64,000 nt of DNA. Source: Oceanicoccus sp. (lineage in GTDB: Bacteria; Pseudomonadota; Gammaproteobacteria; Pseudomonadales; Dasaniaceae). The notes under the pieces are model-generated. The model was not told the origin of the DNA, did no database searches, and saw only the letters and a list, made by a program, of their open reading frames with translations. Shown piece by piece: positions 1-9,996 of this stretch (position 1 is its first letter; each line of letters begins with the position of its first letter). Both the position numbers and the translations under genes were made by a program. The stretch spans positions 222,495-286,494 of the forward strand of contig NZ_JAQWFR010000002.1 in assembly GCF_029238675.1 (NCBI RefSeq), in the 5' to 3' direction.

Positions 1-2
1 TG

Positions 3-89
3 ACATCCAGAATCCTGCAAATGTCCCGCGTTCCCGTTTATATGGTGCCGCTGGTTCGCAACCTGATGGAACACGCCAAAGCCAGCTAA
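3..89 (+). CDS. C-terminal end of a probable universal stress protein (partial)
   Basis: An open frame enters from the left edge and stops with TAA at 87-89. The visible 28 residues contain SRVPVYMVP, which resembles the last beta strand of UspA-fold proteins (SxxPVLVVP type). The position directly upstream of cysB also matches my memory of Pseudomonas aeruginosa, where PA1753, a Usp-like gene, precedes cysB. The start is outside the window, so no domain can be tested. The identification is an inference from a short tail and context. Confidence 0.45.
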   Translation, partial: TSRILQMSRVPVYMVPLVRNLMEHAKAS

Positions 90-106
90 AACAAAGCCAG
101 CTAAAA
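77..106 (+). repeat. 15-bp tandem duplication across a stop codon
   Basis: CAAAGCCAGCTAAAA occurs twice head to tail (77-91 and 92-106). The first copy carries the stop codon of the upstream gene and the second copy lies just after it. It is a perfect duplication and probably a recent slippage event. Confidence 0.9.
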
Positions 107-228
107 TACCCCCCATTGTTTTAAAACCTTTAGGCTGATTTCAACTTAAACTAGGCGAAATTGGTTATATGGGCTATTGTTTTTATAGAAGACAAAAAGC
201 CTGTAAAACCAAGGTTTACCTTTACTTT

Positions 229-1260
<1,032 letters not shown>

Positions 1261-1271
1261 TCTCCCCCCTC

Positions 1272-1331
1272 CGTCATTCCCGCGAAGGCGGTAATCCAGT
1301 GTTGTAGATTCCCGCCTTCGCGGGAATGACG
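1272..1331. repeat. Palindromic repeat, short copy (family CGTCATTCCCGCG)
   Basis: CGTCATTCCCGCGAAGGCGG and its reverse complement face each other around a 20-bp centre, giving a hairpin of about 60 bp directly after cysB. It belongs to the same family as the elements near 3.0, 15.0, 29.7, 56.7 and 60.9 kb but lacks their longer inner arms. It lies between two genes in the same direction and may act as a transcription terminator or RNA-stabilising hairpin. Confidence 0.9.
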
Positions 1332-1387
1332 GAACAGGGTGAATAGCAAAATAAAAACTTTTATTTCTGTCCCCCCTGTTTCTCGCG

Positions 1388-1393
1388 TACAAT
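1388..1393 (+). promoter_or_regulatory. Putative -10 box for a leaderless zinc transporter transcript
   Basis: TACAAT ends 8 bp before the ATG at 1402, so transcription would begin at or beside the start codon. There is no Shine-Dalgarno sequence upstream of that ATG. The -35 is weak (TTCTGT at 1365-1370, 17-bp spacing). Read together this suggests a leaderless mRNA. Confidence 0.4.
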
Positions 1394-1401
1394 CCGCGCC
1401 C

Positions 1402-2277
1402 ATGACTGCATACACCCTATTAGCGCTATATTCCGCCATTATCATTCTGGTCTCCCTGTTGGGAGGCTGGCTGCCCTCAAAGATCAAACTGACCCATACC
1501 GGCACCCAGGTGATGATGAGTTTTGTTGCTGGCTTAATGCTGGGTATCGCCTTTTACCATTTGCTGCCCCATGCCATTTTCACTTTGCCGGAAGAGGGTG
1601 GGGTAGATACCGCTGTCTGGTGGTTAATGATCGGCCTGCTTTTTATGTTTGTTTTGCTGCGTACTTTCCACTTCCATAACCATGGTCCCCAGGATGATGA
1701 CCACCATGGACCTGATCATTCGCATCATAGTGCCACTCCTATCAGTTGGGTGGGCGTGGCGCTTGGGTTGGCGGTACATACCTTGATTGATGGTGTTGCC
1801 CTGGGGGCTGCTATCCAGACAGGTGTTATGGGCGATGCGCCGTTAGGGCTTTTGGGCTTGGGGGTGTTCGTTGCTATAGCCCTGCATAAACCTTTAGATG
1901 CTATGTCTATTACCTCACTGATGATGGCGGGTGGCTGGAATGCCAGATCCCGCTTTATAGTCAGTGTACTGTTTTCTATTATGTGTCCGCTGGGTGCATT
2001 GTTATTTTTTATTGGCATGGAACAGTTTGATGCTGGTACATCGGTAGTGGGTATTGCGCTGGCCTTTTCTGCCGGGGTATTTATCTGTGTCTCCCTGAAT
2101 GATTTATTGCCTGAAGTGCAATTTCATTCCCATGACCGTGCCATGCTCACTGTAGCTTTGTTGGCAGGGATTATCACCGCTTACGGTATTGGCTTGTTAG
2201 GGCCAGAACACGCCCACCAGAACCACGATGCTCATAGCCATACTCATAGCCAAGGTCATAGCCAAGCCCATCACTAG
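1402..2277 (+). CDS. ZIP family metal transporter
   Basis: The protein is a 291-residue inner-membrane carrier of the ZIP (SLC39) family, which brings Zn2+ or related divalent metals into the cytoplasm. It shows about eight hydrophobic helices. There is a His/Asp-rich cytoplasmic loop between TM3 and TM4 (HFHNHGPQDDDHHGPDHSHH) and the metal-site signature HTLIDGVALGAA in TM4, followed by HKPLDAMS in TM5. The C-terminus is a second His-rich tail. An in-frame GTG at 1339 would add 21 residues, but the stretch it adds is not hydrophobic and overlaps the repeat edge, so ATG 1402 is preferred. It sits between cysB and thrH, where Pseudomonas has cysH. Confidence 0.85.
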   Translation: MTAYTLLALYSAIIILVSLLGGWLPSKIKLTHTGTQVMMSFVAGLMLGIAFYHLLPHAIFTLPEEGGVDTAVWWLMIGLLFMFVLLRTFHFHNHGPQDDDHHGPDHSHHSATPISWVGVALGLAVHTLIDGVALGAAIQTGVMGDAPLGLLGLGVFVAIALHKPLDAMSITSLMMAGGWNARSRFIVSVLFSIMCPLGALLFFIGMEQFDAGTSVVGIALAFSAGVFICVSLNDLLPEVQFHSHDRAMLTVALLAGIITAYGIGLLGPEHAHQNHDAHSHTHSQGHSQAHH

Positions 2278-2367
2278 CGAGTCGGCGCTCGTTGCTAAAC
2301 GCGGTTTTTCCCTGTAAATTGTGCCGCCTCAAGATCTATATCAAAATAACTAATGCTGGAGTTCATC

Positions 2368-2985
2368 GTGGAATTAGCTTGCCTGGATTTGGAAGGGGTT
2401 TTAATACCCGAAGTCTGGATTAACTTTGCCGAGAAAACCGGCATAGAAGAACTGAAGCGCACTACCCGCGATGAGCCTGATTATGATGTGTTAATGAAAT
2501 ATCGACTCGATATTCTTAACAAGCATGGCTATGGCATTGATGATATTCAGGCTGTGATTGCCACCCTTGAGCCTATGGAAGGTGCCCTGGAATTTTTAAA
2601 TTGGCTGCGTGAGCGTTTCCAGGTAGTGATTTTGTCAGACACTTTCTATGAATTTGGCATGCCGTTTATGAAGCAGTTGGGTTACCCCACCTTGCTATGT
2701 CATAAACTGGAAGTGGATGAAAACGGCAAAGTAGTGGACTATAAGTTGCGCCAGGCCAACCCCAAGCGTCAAGCCGTGATTGGATTTCATTCCATGTATT
2801 ACCGCACCATTGCAACCGGTGATTCCTATAACGATACCACGATGCTGGCTGAAGCCCATGCGGGTATTTTGTTCAAAGCGCCGGACAACGTGATTGCTGA
2901 ATTCCCGCAGTTTCCTGCGGTGCATAGCTACGAAGACTTAAAGAAAGAGTTTATCAAGGCCAGCGAGCGCAACCTGACCTTATAA
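2368..2985 (+). CDS. thrH: Phosphoserine phosphatase/homoserine phosphotransferase ThrH
   Basis: ThrH is a HAD-superfamily enzyme that hydrolyses phosphoserine and can transfer the phosphate to homoserine, linking serine and threonine synthesis. The nucleophile loop is CLDLEGVLIPE (DxEG in place of the usual DxDG, as in known ThrH). Further HAD motifs are VILSDTFYEF and GDSYNDTTML. GTG 2368 gives 205 residues, the family length, and has GGAG 6 bp upstream. The ATG at 2353 would add five residues and has no ribosome site. It is followed by convergent pabB, the order seen in Pseudomonas. Confidence 0.93.
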   Translation: MELACLDLEGVLIPEVWINFAEKTGIEELKRTTRDEPDYDVLMKYRLDILNKHGYGIDDIQAVIATLEPMEGALEFLNWLRERFQVVILSDTFYEFGMPFMKQLGYPTLLCHKLEVDENGKVVDYKLRQANPKRQAVIGFHSMYYRTIATGDSYNDTTMLAEAHAGILFKAPDNVIAEFPQFPAVHSYEDLKKEFIKASERNLTL

Positions 2986-3007
2986 CCTGCTGTCATTCCC
3001 GAAGCAT

Positions 3008-3179
3008 CCCCGTCATTCCCCCCCCGCCCCGCTCGCCCGTCATTCCCGCGAAGGCGGGAATCCAGCCTGCATGCTGATGCTGTTATTTCCGCTAAAGCGG
3101 AAATCTACAGCACTGGATTCCCGCCTTCGCGGGAATGACGGGTGGGGCGGGAATGACGGGCGGGGGGGGAATGACGGGG
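3008..3179. repeat. Palindromic repeat, full copy with extra flanking half-units
   Basis: The core (3038-3140, about 103 bp) starts CGTCATTCCCGCGAAGGCGG and ends with its complement. It encloses a second hairpin built from TTATTTCCGC/GCGGAAAT. Outside the core, a CCCCGTCATTCCCCCCCCG run on the left pairs with GGGGGGGGAATGACGGGG on the right, so the structure is nested. It separates the convergent thrH and pabB genes, and the pabB stop codon begins 2 bp after it. Compared with the copies at 15.0 and 29.7 kb, the interior is inverted. Confidence 0.9.
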
Positions 3180-3180
3180 T

Positions 3181-4605
3181 TTATAGTTTTCTCAGGGTGT
3201 CTAGCAATCGCTCCACTTTTGTCAGGCACTCCTGATACTCGCTCTCACATTCAGAGTCAGCCACCACACCACCTCCTGCCCAGCAGTGAATAGTATTCTG
3301 TGCACACACCATACTGCGTATCGCAATATTGGTATCCATTTGCCCATCGCAGCTGATATAACCAATAGAGCCGCAATACACCGAGCGGCGGTGGGGTTCC
3401 AGCTCGTCAATAATCTCCATGGCTCGGACTTTAGGGGCTCCGGTAATAGAGCCACCAGGGAAACAGCCCGCCAATAAATCCAAGGCATCTTTATCCGCAG
3501 ATAGCTGTCCTCTAATCGTGCTGACCAAATGATGCACTGTTTCAAAACTCTGCAACTGAAACAGCTCATCCACCTGAATACTACCCGGCTCACAGGACTT
3601 GCCTAAATCATTGCGCAACAGATCCACAATCATCAGGTTTTCAGCTCTGTCTTTGGCGCTATTGAGTAATTGTTGGGACAGTCGCTCATCCTCAGCCTGG
3701 CTTATGCCCCGCTCAATAGTGCCCTTAATCGGAGAAGTGGTGACCCGTTGGTTGGCACTGTGCAACAGGCGTTCTGGCGACAGGCTCAATATAGCGCTGT
3801 CTTGCTGTTGGATATACCCGGAGAAGGGCGCGGCGGCGGTTTTCCGCAGCGCTAAATAGGCGCCCCATGGATGGCCGCTATAGCTGGCACTAAAACGTTG
3901 CGCCAAATTGATTTGGTAGCAATCCCCAGCCTGAATATAGCGTTGGACCTGCTGGTAAGCTTTGGCATACTCGGACTTGCTCATATTCGCCTGAAAATCA
4001 GAGCTCAGTTGAAAAGCGTCAATAACAGGGGCGTCCGCTTGTAGCCGGGTTTTCACCTCGGCTAATAAAGCCTGCTCAGTGCTTGGGTGAGCCACCAGCA
4101 TTGAGCGCTGCTGACGATGGTCAACAACTACGGCCCAGCTATATATACCGACACAGGCATCGGCCAGGGCCAGATCTTTACAGGCATGACTGGGCAGTTC
4201 TTCCAACTGCCTGCCCAGATCGTAACCAAAATAGCCCATAGCGCCACCCACAAAAGGCAGGTGGTAGTCATTATTAACACTGGGAGTCAGCTCCTGGAGC
4301 GCCTGCCTTATATTGTCAAAGTAGTTTAGGTTTGGTTTATAACTTGCTGTATTATATAGCTTTTTATTTTCGGATTTGATAATTGATAGCGGCTGGGCGC
4401 TAAAAATATCGTAGCGCCCACGGGACGAGAAGGCCGCCGAGCTGTCCAGATAAACCGCTTGATCCATATCGAGAAATCGCGCGAACAAAGGCGCTGTATC
4501 CACCCGATAGGGAAGTTCCTCAATGGTGAGTTGGTTTGTCAAAGTTCGGTCTCGTTTGTAGCGCCGATGTAGTGTATACGTGGCGCCGAATAACAGCTTG
4601 GTCAA
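3181..4605 (-). CDS. pabB: Aminodeoxychorismate synthase component I
   Basis: PabB converts chorismate plus ammonia from PabA into 4-amino-4-deoxychorismate for folate synthesis. An N-terminal anthranilate synthase I-like domain is followed by the chorismate-binding domain. The motif SPIKGTIERG contains the lysine (PIKGT) that separates PabB from TrpE (PIAGT), which supports this call. Other conserved blocks are GDCYQINLAQRF, DLLRNDLGK, PGGSITGAPK and GGGVVADS. The ATG at 4605 gives 474 residues; a TTG 21 codons later (4542) would give a length nearer the family norm and cannot be excluded. It is convergent with thrH. Confidence 0.92.
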   Translation of the reverse strand: MTKLLFGATYTLHRRYKRDRTLTNQLTIEELPYRVDTAPLFARFLDMDQAVYLDSSAAFSSRGRYDIFSAQPLSIIKSENKKLYNTASYKPNLNYFDNIRQALQELTPSVNNDYHLPFVGGAMGYFGYDLGRQLEELPSHACKDLALADACVGIYSWAVVVDHRQQRSMLVAHPSTEQALLAEVKTRLQADAPVIDAFQLSSDFQANMSKSEYAKAYQQVQRYIQAGDCYQINLAQRFSASYSGHPWGAYLALRKTAAAPFSGYIQQQDSAILSLSPERLLHSANQRVTTSPIKGTIERGISQAEDERLSQQLLNSAKDRAENLMIVDLLRNDLGKSCEPGSIQVDELFQLQSFETVHHLVSTIRGQLSADKDALDLLAGCFPGGSITGAPKVRAMEIIDELEPHRRSVYCGSIGYISCDGQMDTNIAIRSMVCAQNTIHCWAGGGVVADSECESEYQECLTKVERLLDTLRKL

Positions 4606-4927
4606 GGGCGCCGATTGTAAGGTTATTGAGAGCCCAAAAGCCAGTATTATCTGCCTTTGATCAATGACTTAGAGGTCTTTAAACCGGTGATAGTGGCCGG
4701 TTTTGTCATTGACATAGGCCGCTCGTGCAATTACATTATTTGCCGATTTTAACGGGGATCCCATAGCTGAAAAACAGGCCCTGTAAGTCAGAGCTATAAT
4801 GCCAACCCAGATCCGAGCCTCCAAAATAATGGCAAACGTGCTATGCAGTTCAAGCGTGAGCCAAACTTATATCAGTACATCATGTAATTGGAAACGTTGA
4901 GATACTTTATCTCTGGATAATAACTCT
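4606..4927. other. Divergent intergenic region between pabB and the propionyl-CoA operon
   Basis: No convincing gene lies here. It must hold the pabB promoter and the promoter of the carboxylase operon. TATAAT at 4795-4800 is the best -10 candidate for the rightward operon, although no clear -35 sits 17 bp upstream. A nested inverted repeat occupies 4661-4712. Confidence 0.6.
4661..4712. repeat. Nested inverted repeat in the pabB-carboxylase spacer
   Basis: TCAATGAC (4661-4668) pairs with GTCATTGA (4705-4712). Inside it, AAACCGG (4681-4687) pairs with CCGGTTT (4697-4703). The inner hairpin followed by TTTT resembles a terminator, but neither neighbouring gene ends here, so an operator or a small-RNA terminator is more likely. 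Confidence 0.6.
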
Positions 4928-6661
4928 ATGACTAATGACGCCAAGCTAGCCCCAACACTGGACAACCCTTTTGAAGAAGCCAAATACCAGGAATTTACCG
5001 TCCCTGGCCAAATAAACTATGAGCCCGGTTTGTATGAGCAAACCCTGCAGGCCGGTCAGGACTTGCTGGATCGCCCTAAAACAGCGGCGGGTGTGGTAAG
5101 CATCGAGAAGCAACACTTAAAAAACCGTATGACCGTCTGGGAGCGTCTGGAAGTTCTTTCAGATAGGGGTACAGAGCCAACCGTACTGTTTCAAAACTGG
5201 GGGCCCAACCTCGATGGCGCTTCACTGGTTACAGCCATAGTAAAAATCAATGGTCGCGATGTAGCGGTATACGGTCACGACTTTACCGTCCGTGCAGGTT
5301 CAATGGATGCCACTAACGGTAAAAAGCTGGCGCGCTTATTTGAATTAGCAGGCAAACGAAAAATTCCACTAGTCGGTATGAACGACAGTGCCGGTGCTTA
5401 TGTCCCCGCCGGTGTTGGCGGCCTGGACGGTTATGCAGAAGCCTTTACTGGCCTGCGCAAAATCAGCGGCGTAGTGCCATCGGTTATGTGTATGTTTGGT
5501 TTTAACGCCGGTGGTGGCTCTTATCTGCCGCGTCAGGGCAGTTTTGTTATCCAGCCTAATGACACCTTCTTCGGTCTAACCGGCCCCGGTGTTGTTAAGT
5601 CAGTACTCGGTGAAGACGTAACACCTGATGAGCTAGGTGGTCCCGGTGTTCATAGCCAAACCGGTGTAACCGACTTTGTGGTACCTGATGAAGTCGCTGC
5701 ACTGCAAAAAGTAAAACAGCTACTGAACTACTTACCCGCCAATAATGCAGAGTTAGCGCCATTCCAGCCAACCTCTGACCCTATCGATCGCCAAACATGG
5801 GATATCGATATTCTATTGCGCAAAGCCTTTAATTCACCCACAGGTTTTAACACCCCGCTAGATATCAGCATTCTGATTCAACAGTTGTGTGACCACGGTG
5901 ACTATTTTGAAATTCAACCAGAGCGTGCTCGCAACACTATTTGTGCGTTAGGGCGTATGGGCGGCAACGTTATCGGTTTTGTCGCTAACAACTCTGCTGT
6001 GGGTTCCGGTCAAATTGATATCGACGCAGCTTATAAAAATGCCCGCTTTATCCGCTTCTGTAATCTCTACAATATCCCCATCATCTTTATGGAAGACACC
6101 ACCGGTTTCTTACCCGGTCGTGAGCAAGAAGGTAACGGTATCGTACAAGCCGGTCGCGCTATGCTGGATGCAATTGTCGATCTGCGTACTCCACGTTTCC
6201 TATTGCTAGTCCGTAATGCCTTCGGTGGTGCATACGCTTCCTATAATAACTACCCAACAGGCGCGGACCTTGTGGTTGCATTGCCGACTACCCGTGCAGC
6301 GGTAATGGGGCCTGCCGGTGTTGAGTTTGTTTACAAAAAGGAACTGCGTGAAATTCGCGGCTCAGTGGCCAAGCGAGTAGCGGCTGCGACACAAGAACAA
6401 GTGAATAACGGCCTGTCTGAAGCCGAAGCCAAAGAAGCCGCTGAAGCACAGGTAGCGGAATGGCAGAAGCAGGAAGAAGCGCTACTGGTTGCCCGTTATG
6501 AAAAAGAGTTGATGAACCCCAACGAAGCACTAAGCCTTGGGTCTATCTCGCAAATCGTTATGCCAAGCGATTTGCGCAAGGTATTGGCTGAAAATATGGC
6601 GTTCCATTTGGAACACTATAACCCAGAGCCATTGAACGCCGTTCAGCGTGAGTTCTTCTAA
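4928..6661 (+). CDS. Acyl-CoA carboxylase carboxyltransferase subunit (propionyl-CoA type)
   Basis: The 577-residue protein carries both halves of the biotin-dependent carboxyltransferase fold. The N-terminal domain includes [38 protein letters not shown] and the [10 protein letters not shown] oxyanion region. The C-terminal domain includes [45 protein letters not shown] and [11 protein letters not shown]. Family members transfer carboxyl from biotin to propionyl- or related acyl-CoA. It is longer than usual PccB/MccB proteins (about 510-540). It starts an operon with the biotin carboxylase, epimerase and methylmalonyl-CoA mutase, so propionyl-CoA is the likely substrate (inference). Confidence 0.85.
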   Translation: MTNDAKLAPTLDNPFEEAKYQEFTVPGQINYEPGLYEQTLQAGQDLLDRPKTAAGVVSIEKQHLKNRMTVWERLEVLSDRGTEPTVLFQNWGPNLDGASLVTAIVKINGRDVAVYGHDFTVRAGSMDATNGKKLARLFELAGKRKIPLVGMNDSAGAYVPAGVGGLDGYAEAFTGLRKISGVVPSVMCMFGFNAGGGSYLPRQGSFVIQPNDTFFGLTGPGVVKSVLGEDVTPDELGGPGVHSQTGVTDFVVPDEVAALQKVKQLLNYLPANNAELAPFQPTSDPIDRQTWDIDILLRKAFNSPTGFNTPLDISILIQQLCDHGDYFEIQPERARNTICALGRMGGNVIGFVANNSAVGSGQIDIDAAYKNARFIRFCNLYNIPIIFMEDTTGFLPGREQEGNGIVQAGRAMLDAIVDLRTPRFLLLVRNAFGGAYASYNNYPTGADLVVALPTTRAAVMGPAGVEFVYKKELREIRGSVAKRVAAATQEQVNNGLSEAEAKEAAEAQVAEWQKQEEALLVARYEKELMNPNEALSLGSISQIVMPSDLRKVLAENMAFHLEHYNPEPLNAVQREFF

Positions 6662-6714
6662 TAAAGCGTATTAGAAATAACCAAGCCAACAGAGTTCTAA
6701 ACAGGATTAACAGC

Positions 6715-9555
6715 GTGAAAACAAGCAACGATTATTATCTTAACAATGCACTAATACACAGCAATCGCAAGCTGAGTAATGCCCAATCAGAATGGGTACG
6801 CAGCTTTAGCTGTGAAGATGTAAAGCCTTTAATTATCTGTCGCGGTCCTATCCGTAAAGAAGCCATGGATGTTTTTGATGAAATGGGTATCCATGGTTAC
6901 GGTATTCTTCTATCAGAAAAAGATTCAATTACCTATACCAATGCACTGGCCCCGGAACTGCGCAAATTAACCGACCCAGACCGCGTGCACCGTGTGCCTG
7001 ATTATACTGGCGCCACCAAAGAAGAGCGTGCCGAGCGGATCCAACAAATTATCAATATTGCCCATACCAATGGATATAATGCCATCTTCGCTGGCTACGG
7101 CTTTATGTCAGAAGATGCCGAAATGGTTGAGGCGATGGAAAATGCTGGCCTGAACTTTATAGGGCCTTGTTCTTTTACCCAGCGCTCTGCGGGTATGAAA
7201 GACCAGGCAAAACGTACCGCACTGGAAACCGGTGTATCGGTAACTCCCGGTGTTAATAACGCCACTAGTCTGGCGCTATTTGCGAAGTACGGCAAAGACG
7301 GTTTAGAGCAGTGTGCCAAAGACAACAACTTAACCGTCGACTTTGCCAGCTGCAAAGACGATGAAGAAAAAGCCTTAGCGCTTTTGGCTGCTTCCTACAA
7401 CGCCGGCATCGATATTATTGTTGCTGCCGATATCGGTTTAGCCCTACAGGTTGAAGCCAGGCGTATGCTGGCAGAAAAACCCAATAACCGTTTTCGTCTG
7501 AAAGCGATTGCCGGTGGTGGTGGTAAAGGCCAGCGTATCCTGCAATCTGCCAACTCTTACCAAGGCGCCACGCTGGAAGAAAAAGTTGAGAAAGCAGCTG
7601 AGAAAGTTCCTGCCTTGGTATTGGAGTGTTTAATCGAATTAAAAACCAACGGTGTTGGCGATAATAAAAACGTTCTGATCGAAATGAATATCGATACCAC
7701 CCGTCACCAGGAAATCCAGGTGGTGGGTAATGGTGAGTGGTGCATGACCATGGGTGGTCGCGACTGTTCACTACAGATGCACGAACAAAAACTGTTAGAG
7801 GTTTCGGTTACCGAAGAGGAATTAAATACAGCCATTGCTGCCGCTGAAGCCGCTGGTAATGTAGCTGAAGTTGACCAGCTGAAAAAGGATTTGGAAATCC
7901 TGGCCAAAATGGAACACGAAGGCGCTGTATTCGGTAAAGCCGTTAAGCTGGATTCCGTAGGCACCTTTGAGTGTATCGTTGACGGCGAAGCTCACTACTT
8001 TATGGAAATGAACACTCGTATCCAGGTTGAGCACCGCGTTACTGAACTTTGCTACAAACTCAAATTTGTTAACCCTGATAACCGCAATGATTACTTTATT
8101 GCCGAGTCATTGGTTGAAGTCATGGTATTAATTGCCCATCACACTACACGGTTACCTGCACCTGTCCGTCTACCTCGTGAGGCGGCTTCAGTTGAAGCGC
8201 GTTTAAATGCCACTAACCAGGCGCTACAGCCACACGCTGGCGGTATTATTGAGCGTTGGTCAAATTGCGCCGAAGGTGAAGTCCGTGATGACCAGGGTAT
8301 TAGCATGCATAACCCTGATACTGATGTCTTTATGAAGTACCACTTAGCTGGTGCATACGATTCCAATATTGCCTTATTGCTAACCGTAGGTGATACCCGC
8401 CTAAGCAGCTACGAGCGCTTGGCTGAAGTGATTCGCCGCACCAACTTACGCGGTAAAGATTTAGCCACAAACCTTGAATTCCATTATGGTTTGCTTAACT
8501 GGTTTATTGGTCAGAATATCAATGCCCGTCCAAGCACTCGCTTTATCGTGCCTTACCTGACGGCAGTGGGTCAGCTTAAAGAAGTGGCTAACAATATTGA
8601 TTTAAAATTTGCCTATAACCAGATTCGTGGCAAATACCTTAGCGATGCCGGCGATAATAAAGCCGCCTTTATCAACGCTCTTGATCGCAAAGCCGGTTTA
8701 TTACTGCGTCCATTAGATATGCTATTTGCCGAGCCGCATATCTTATCTGGTTGGTTAAGCCTTAATCACAAAAACTACAGCGTTGATGGCGAAACCATTA
8801 GCTGGTTAAAAAACCCGATGGAATTAGTGGCTGATCTTTATCACTACTTGAATATGGATTATGTGGCTGGCAAGCCTGCGGCTAATATGATTTGGGATCA
8901 CGATAATGATTTGCTGCAACAGGCCGTCGCTTTCTATGCCACGCTAAACGAACGTCTTGGTATCGATAATTTTATCGACCTTAATAAGGCGGTGGCGGGT
9001 AAAGCCCCTAAAAGCTTTACCGCTGAGCAATGGAGTGAAGTGCAGGCCGCCCATGCTGGTTTCCAGGCGGGTACTGAAATTATTTCAGTACTGCCTTATA
9101 TCGCTTTACAAACCGGTTATTTCGATTTGTCTGTTAATGACGACCTCAGTATTAATATCCCTGATGTACTGACCGACGAAGACTTGCAAGATAAAATGGC
9201 TAAAGTTCTGGTGCCACCACCTGTAGCCAAGTCCGATGAAATTCTGGCGGCCAGTGGTGGTATGCTTTATCCGCGGGAAGCGCCGGGTATGGAGCCGTTT
9301 GTAGAAGTCGGCTCACACTTTAACGAAGGTGATCCGCTGTATATCGTTGAAGTGATGAAAATGTTTAACAAAGTCTATGCACCGTTCTCCGGAACCATTG
9401 ATAAGATTTTGGTGGAGGGCGATGGTGTGATTATCAAAAAAGGCCAGCCGCTATTTAAGATTACACCAGATGAAATTGCAGTGGTGGAAACCCCCGGGGA
9501 AATTAAAGCGCGTCGACAAAAAAGCACTGCTTTATTTCTGCAATGCGTAAAATAG
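6715..9555 (+). CDS. Long biotin carboxylase-BCCP subunit of the acyl-CoA carboxylase
   Basis: This 946-residue subunit should carboxylate its own biotin using ATP and bicarbonate. The ATP-grasp carboxylase region has the glycine-rich loop AIAGGGGKGQR near residue 263, RDCSLQMHEQK where usual enzymes have RDCSxQRRxQK, and MEMNTRIQVEH near residue 428. The biotinyl domain is at the C-terminus, with VEVMKMFNK and biotin lysine 882, followed by YAPFSGTI. The N-terminal strand (IICRGPIRKEAMDVF) replaces the common NRGEIA motif, and a poorly recognised segment of about 270 residues separates the two functional ends. It is much longer than typical PccA (about 660-700). No frameshift is visible. Confidence 0.82.
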   Translation: MKTSNDYYLNNALIHSNRKLSNAQSEWVRSFSCEDVKPLIICRGPIRKEAMDVFDEMGIHGYGILLSEKDSITYTNALAPELRKLTDPDRVHRVPDYTGATKEERAERIQQIINIAHTNGYNAIFAGYGFMSEDAEMVEAMENAGLNFIGPCSFTQRSAGMKDQAKRTALETGVSVTPGVNNATSLALFAKYGKDGLEQCAKDNNLTVDFASCKDDEEKALALLAASYNAGIDIIVAADIGLALQVEARRMLAEKPNNRFRLKAIAGGGGKGQRILQSANSYQGATLEEKVEKAAEKVPALVLECLIELKTNGVGDNKNVLIEMNIDTTRHQEIQVVGNGEWCMTMGGRDCSLQMHEQKLLEVSVTEEELNTAIAAAEAAGNVAEVDQLKKDLEILAKMEHEGAVFGKAVKLDSVGTFECIVDGEAHYFMEMNTRIQVEHRVTELCYKLKFVNPDNRNDYFIAESLVEVMVLIAHHTTRLPAPVRLPREAASVEARLNATNQALQPHAGGIIERWSNCAEGEVRDDQGISMHNPDTDVFMKYHLAGAYDSNIALLLTVGDTRLSSYERLAEVIRRTNLRGKDLATNLEFHYGLLNWFIGQNINARPSTRFIVPYLTAVGQLKEVANNIDLKFAYNQIRGKYLSDAGDNKAAFINALDRKAGLLLRPLDMLFAEPHILSGWLSLNHKNYSVDGETISWLKNPMELVADLYHYLNMDYVAGKPAANMIWDHDNDLLQQAVAFYATLNERLGIDNFIDLNKAVAGKAPKSFTAEQWSEVQAAHAGFQAGTEIISVLPYIALQTGYFDLSVNDDLSINIPDVLTDEDLQDKMAKVLVPPPVAKSDEILAASGGMLYPREAPGMEPFVEVGSHFNEGDPLYIVEVMKMFNKVYAPFSGTIDKILVEGDGVIIKKGQPLFKITPDEIAVVETPGEIKARRQKSTALFLQCVK

Positions 9556-9565
9556 AGTAAAGATT

Positions 9566-9976
9566 ATGATTGTTGCATTAGATCACATTGCTATCGCCGT
9601 TCCCGATTTAGAGGCCAGTATCAAGCGCTTTATGGACGACTTTGGGTTAACCTTTGAAGGTACTGAAGATGTTGAGGCGGCTAAAACCTCAACGGCTTTT
9701 TTCCCATTGCCTCCTACTAGTATTGAGCTGGTTCACCCTTTACGTGGTGAAGGTCCTATTGCCAAATATCTGGAAAAGAAAGGTGGCGGCATGCATCATC
9801 TGTGTTTTCGCACCGACAATATTGAAGAAGATATTGCTCGCTTAAAAGAGAAGGGCTATCAGTTTTTATCCGATGGCCCCTCCAGTGGCGCGCATAACTC
9901 CAAAGTTATTTTTATTCATCCCAAGTCCTGTGACGGTGTGTTGATTGAACTCAATCAGCCCGGTGAAGAGCACTGA
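9566..9976 (+). CDS. mce: Methylmalonyl-CoA epimerase
   Basis: This small vicinal-oxygen-chelate protein (136 residues) interconverts (S)- and (R)-methylmalonyl-CoA, the step between the carboxylase and the mutase. The first half has LDHIAIAVPDLEASI with a metal-binding His. The second has GGMHHLCFRTDNIEED and a closing VLIELNQP with the metal Glu. It begins 10 bp after the biotin carboxylase gene and ends 20 bp before the mutase start. Length and motifs match the family, and the context leaves little doubt. Confidence 0.93.
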   Translation: MIVALDHIAIAVPDLEASIKRFMDDFGLTFEGTEDVEAAKTSTAFFPLPPTSIELVHPLRGEGPIAKYLEKKGGGMHHLCFRTDNIEEDIARLKEKGYQFLSDGPSSGAHNSKVIFIHPKSCDGVLIELNQPGEEH

Positions 9977-9996
9977 GTATTCAATAAAGGTTGATC

